Part shown: positions 63,412 to 64,000 of the stretch, piece by piece | Layout of the letters: each line of letters starts with the position of its first letter | Numbering within the stretch: position 1 is the first letter of the stretch | From: Rhabditophanes sp. KR3021 | Taxonomy: Eukaryota > Nematoda > Chromadorea > Rhabditida > Alloionematidae | Reading direction: 5' to 3' | Assembly: GCA_963281155.1 (NCBI GenBank) | Contig: CAUJLY010000006.1 | Coordinates: forward strand, 1,240,001-1,304,000 | DNA: 64,000 nucleotides | Position numbers and translations under genes: made by a program | The notes under the pieces: model-generated | What the model was told of the DNA's origin: nothing | The model's input: only the letters and a program-made list of their open reading frames with translations | Databases searched by the model: none

Positions 63412-64000
63412 CTAAAAATAAGACTCAAAGTCAGTATAAATAACATCTTTCATCCCAAACACCTTTTCCATCAAAAGTAGACCAACCCATTGACGAGTTG
63501 TAGGTGATAACTTGGAGACATTCTTGAGTGACCATTTGCCATGATTGAGATTTGTAGCTTGACTGGCAAAGGACTCAGTTAACATGTGTACTTTAAACTT
63601 TCAGCCAATTCTTTAGATGTGACATTCATTTTATTCACAATAGCTGTCATCTTAGATTCCTCTTCATTGTGGATTGGTTGTTGGAGAGAATCTGGTTGTA
63701 ATCAAGATGAAAGTTGTAGATACAGAGGTGGTTTACTCATGCCAAGGTTGTGTCTCCCATTTTCTTTGACATCGACGTAATAGACAGCTCCCGTGAAATC
63801 TTTCAAAGTCCATTCACCCCAAAGATTTCTTGTTGAATTTAGAATCCACAGATGTGTAAACCTAGACAAGAGTTACGAAATTTGGATTGTTGTAGTGTAG
63901 CCAGATGCCGCACAATGTTTCCATTGCACCAAAGTCATCATTAAATTGTTGCACTTTGTAAACAGTTTTTTGCATTTTCTTTCTCCGGAATGTTCTGCCA
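63412..64000 (-). pseudogene. Partial unrecognised gene, frames conflict
   Basis: Coding-like pieces on the minus strand, running off the window edge. An upstream piece near 63975-63870 reads VQQFNDDFGAMETLCGIWL. A piece ending at a good donor (63737) reads LWGEWTLKDFTGAVYYVDV. A 45-base intron leads to 63691-63599 (EEESKMTAIVNKMNV). A 36-base intron leads to the last piece, 63562-63412 (HGKWSLKNVSKLSPTTRQWV...) with a stop. GEWTLKDF and GKWSLKNV look like two copies of one motif. The joins are one base out of frame twice, so it is either a decayed gene or carries sequence errors. I do not recognise the family. Confidence 0.35.

Noticed and set aside
1..64000. tRNA, rRNA, spliced-leader RNA, CRISPR or transposon ends
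   Set aside because: No cloverleaf-type box pairs, repeat arrays, transposase frames or terminal inverted repeats were seen by eye. A covariance-model or repeat search could still find weak cases.

Overview
The window is nuclear DNA from a nematode. Its genes include a quahog-type hedgehog-related protein (Hint domain plus a Lys/Gly-rich linker), an FLP-11 RFamide neuropeptide precursor, an NR2C/nhr-41-type nuclear receptor and a secreted DB-module protein. Most introns are 40-55 bases with GT...TTTNAG ends. Many start codons lie a few bases after a T-rich AG, which looks like a spliced-leader acceptor. The DNA is AT-rich. I cannot name the species.

Layout. 1-6.8 kb: quahog-like gene (+), convergent with an LRRC57-like leucine-rich-repeat gene (-). 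6.8-9.6 kb: no gene seen. 9.6-14.6 kb: intronless vigilin, then a homocysteine S-methyltransferase spaced as in an operon. 14.6-17.7 kb: an NT5DC2/3-type HAD protein and CAF1/CNOT7 deadenylase, both (-). 19-22.6 kb: a FAM210-like mitochondrial protein (+), an unrecognised secreted Cys-rich protein (+), and an AMSH-like MPN protein (-) whose metal-binding motif is gone. 22.6-38.3 kb: a long AT-rich stretch with no convincing complete gene, probably the upstream region and long first intron of the nuclear receptor at 38.4-45.0 kb. 46.1-48.2 kb: a His/Ser-rich orphan protein with a CCxCxCHH motif. 49.3-49.7 kb: flp-11 (-). 51.7-52.6 kb: KCTD2/5/17 (insomniac-type) adaptor. 55.6-56.1 kb: secreted protein with two EGF domains. 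56.6-57.6 kb: tetraspanin (-). 57.6-62.0 kb: no gene seen. 62.0-63.4 kb: secreted Gln/Pro-rich protein with a C-terminal DB module. 63.4-64.0 kb: pieces of an unrecognised (-) gene running off the edge.

The genes do not form one pathway. Two themes recur: RNA metabolism (vigilin, CAF1) and secreted or matrix proteins (quahog, EGF, DB, Cys-rich). Two genes whose relatives act in sleep, flp-11 and the insomniac-type KCTD, lie 2 kb apart.

Several otherwise good gene models need one-base frame corrections, mostly beside A-runs: quahog three times, the EGF gene once, and probably the tetraspanin 3' end and the last gene. Uncorrected sequence indels are the simplest explanation, but the three same-direction shifts in the quahog gene deserve a direct check. 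All exon boundaries were inferred by eye from frame and splice consensus.
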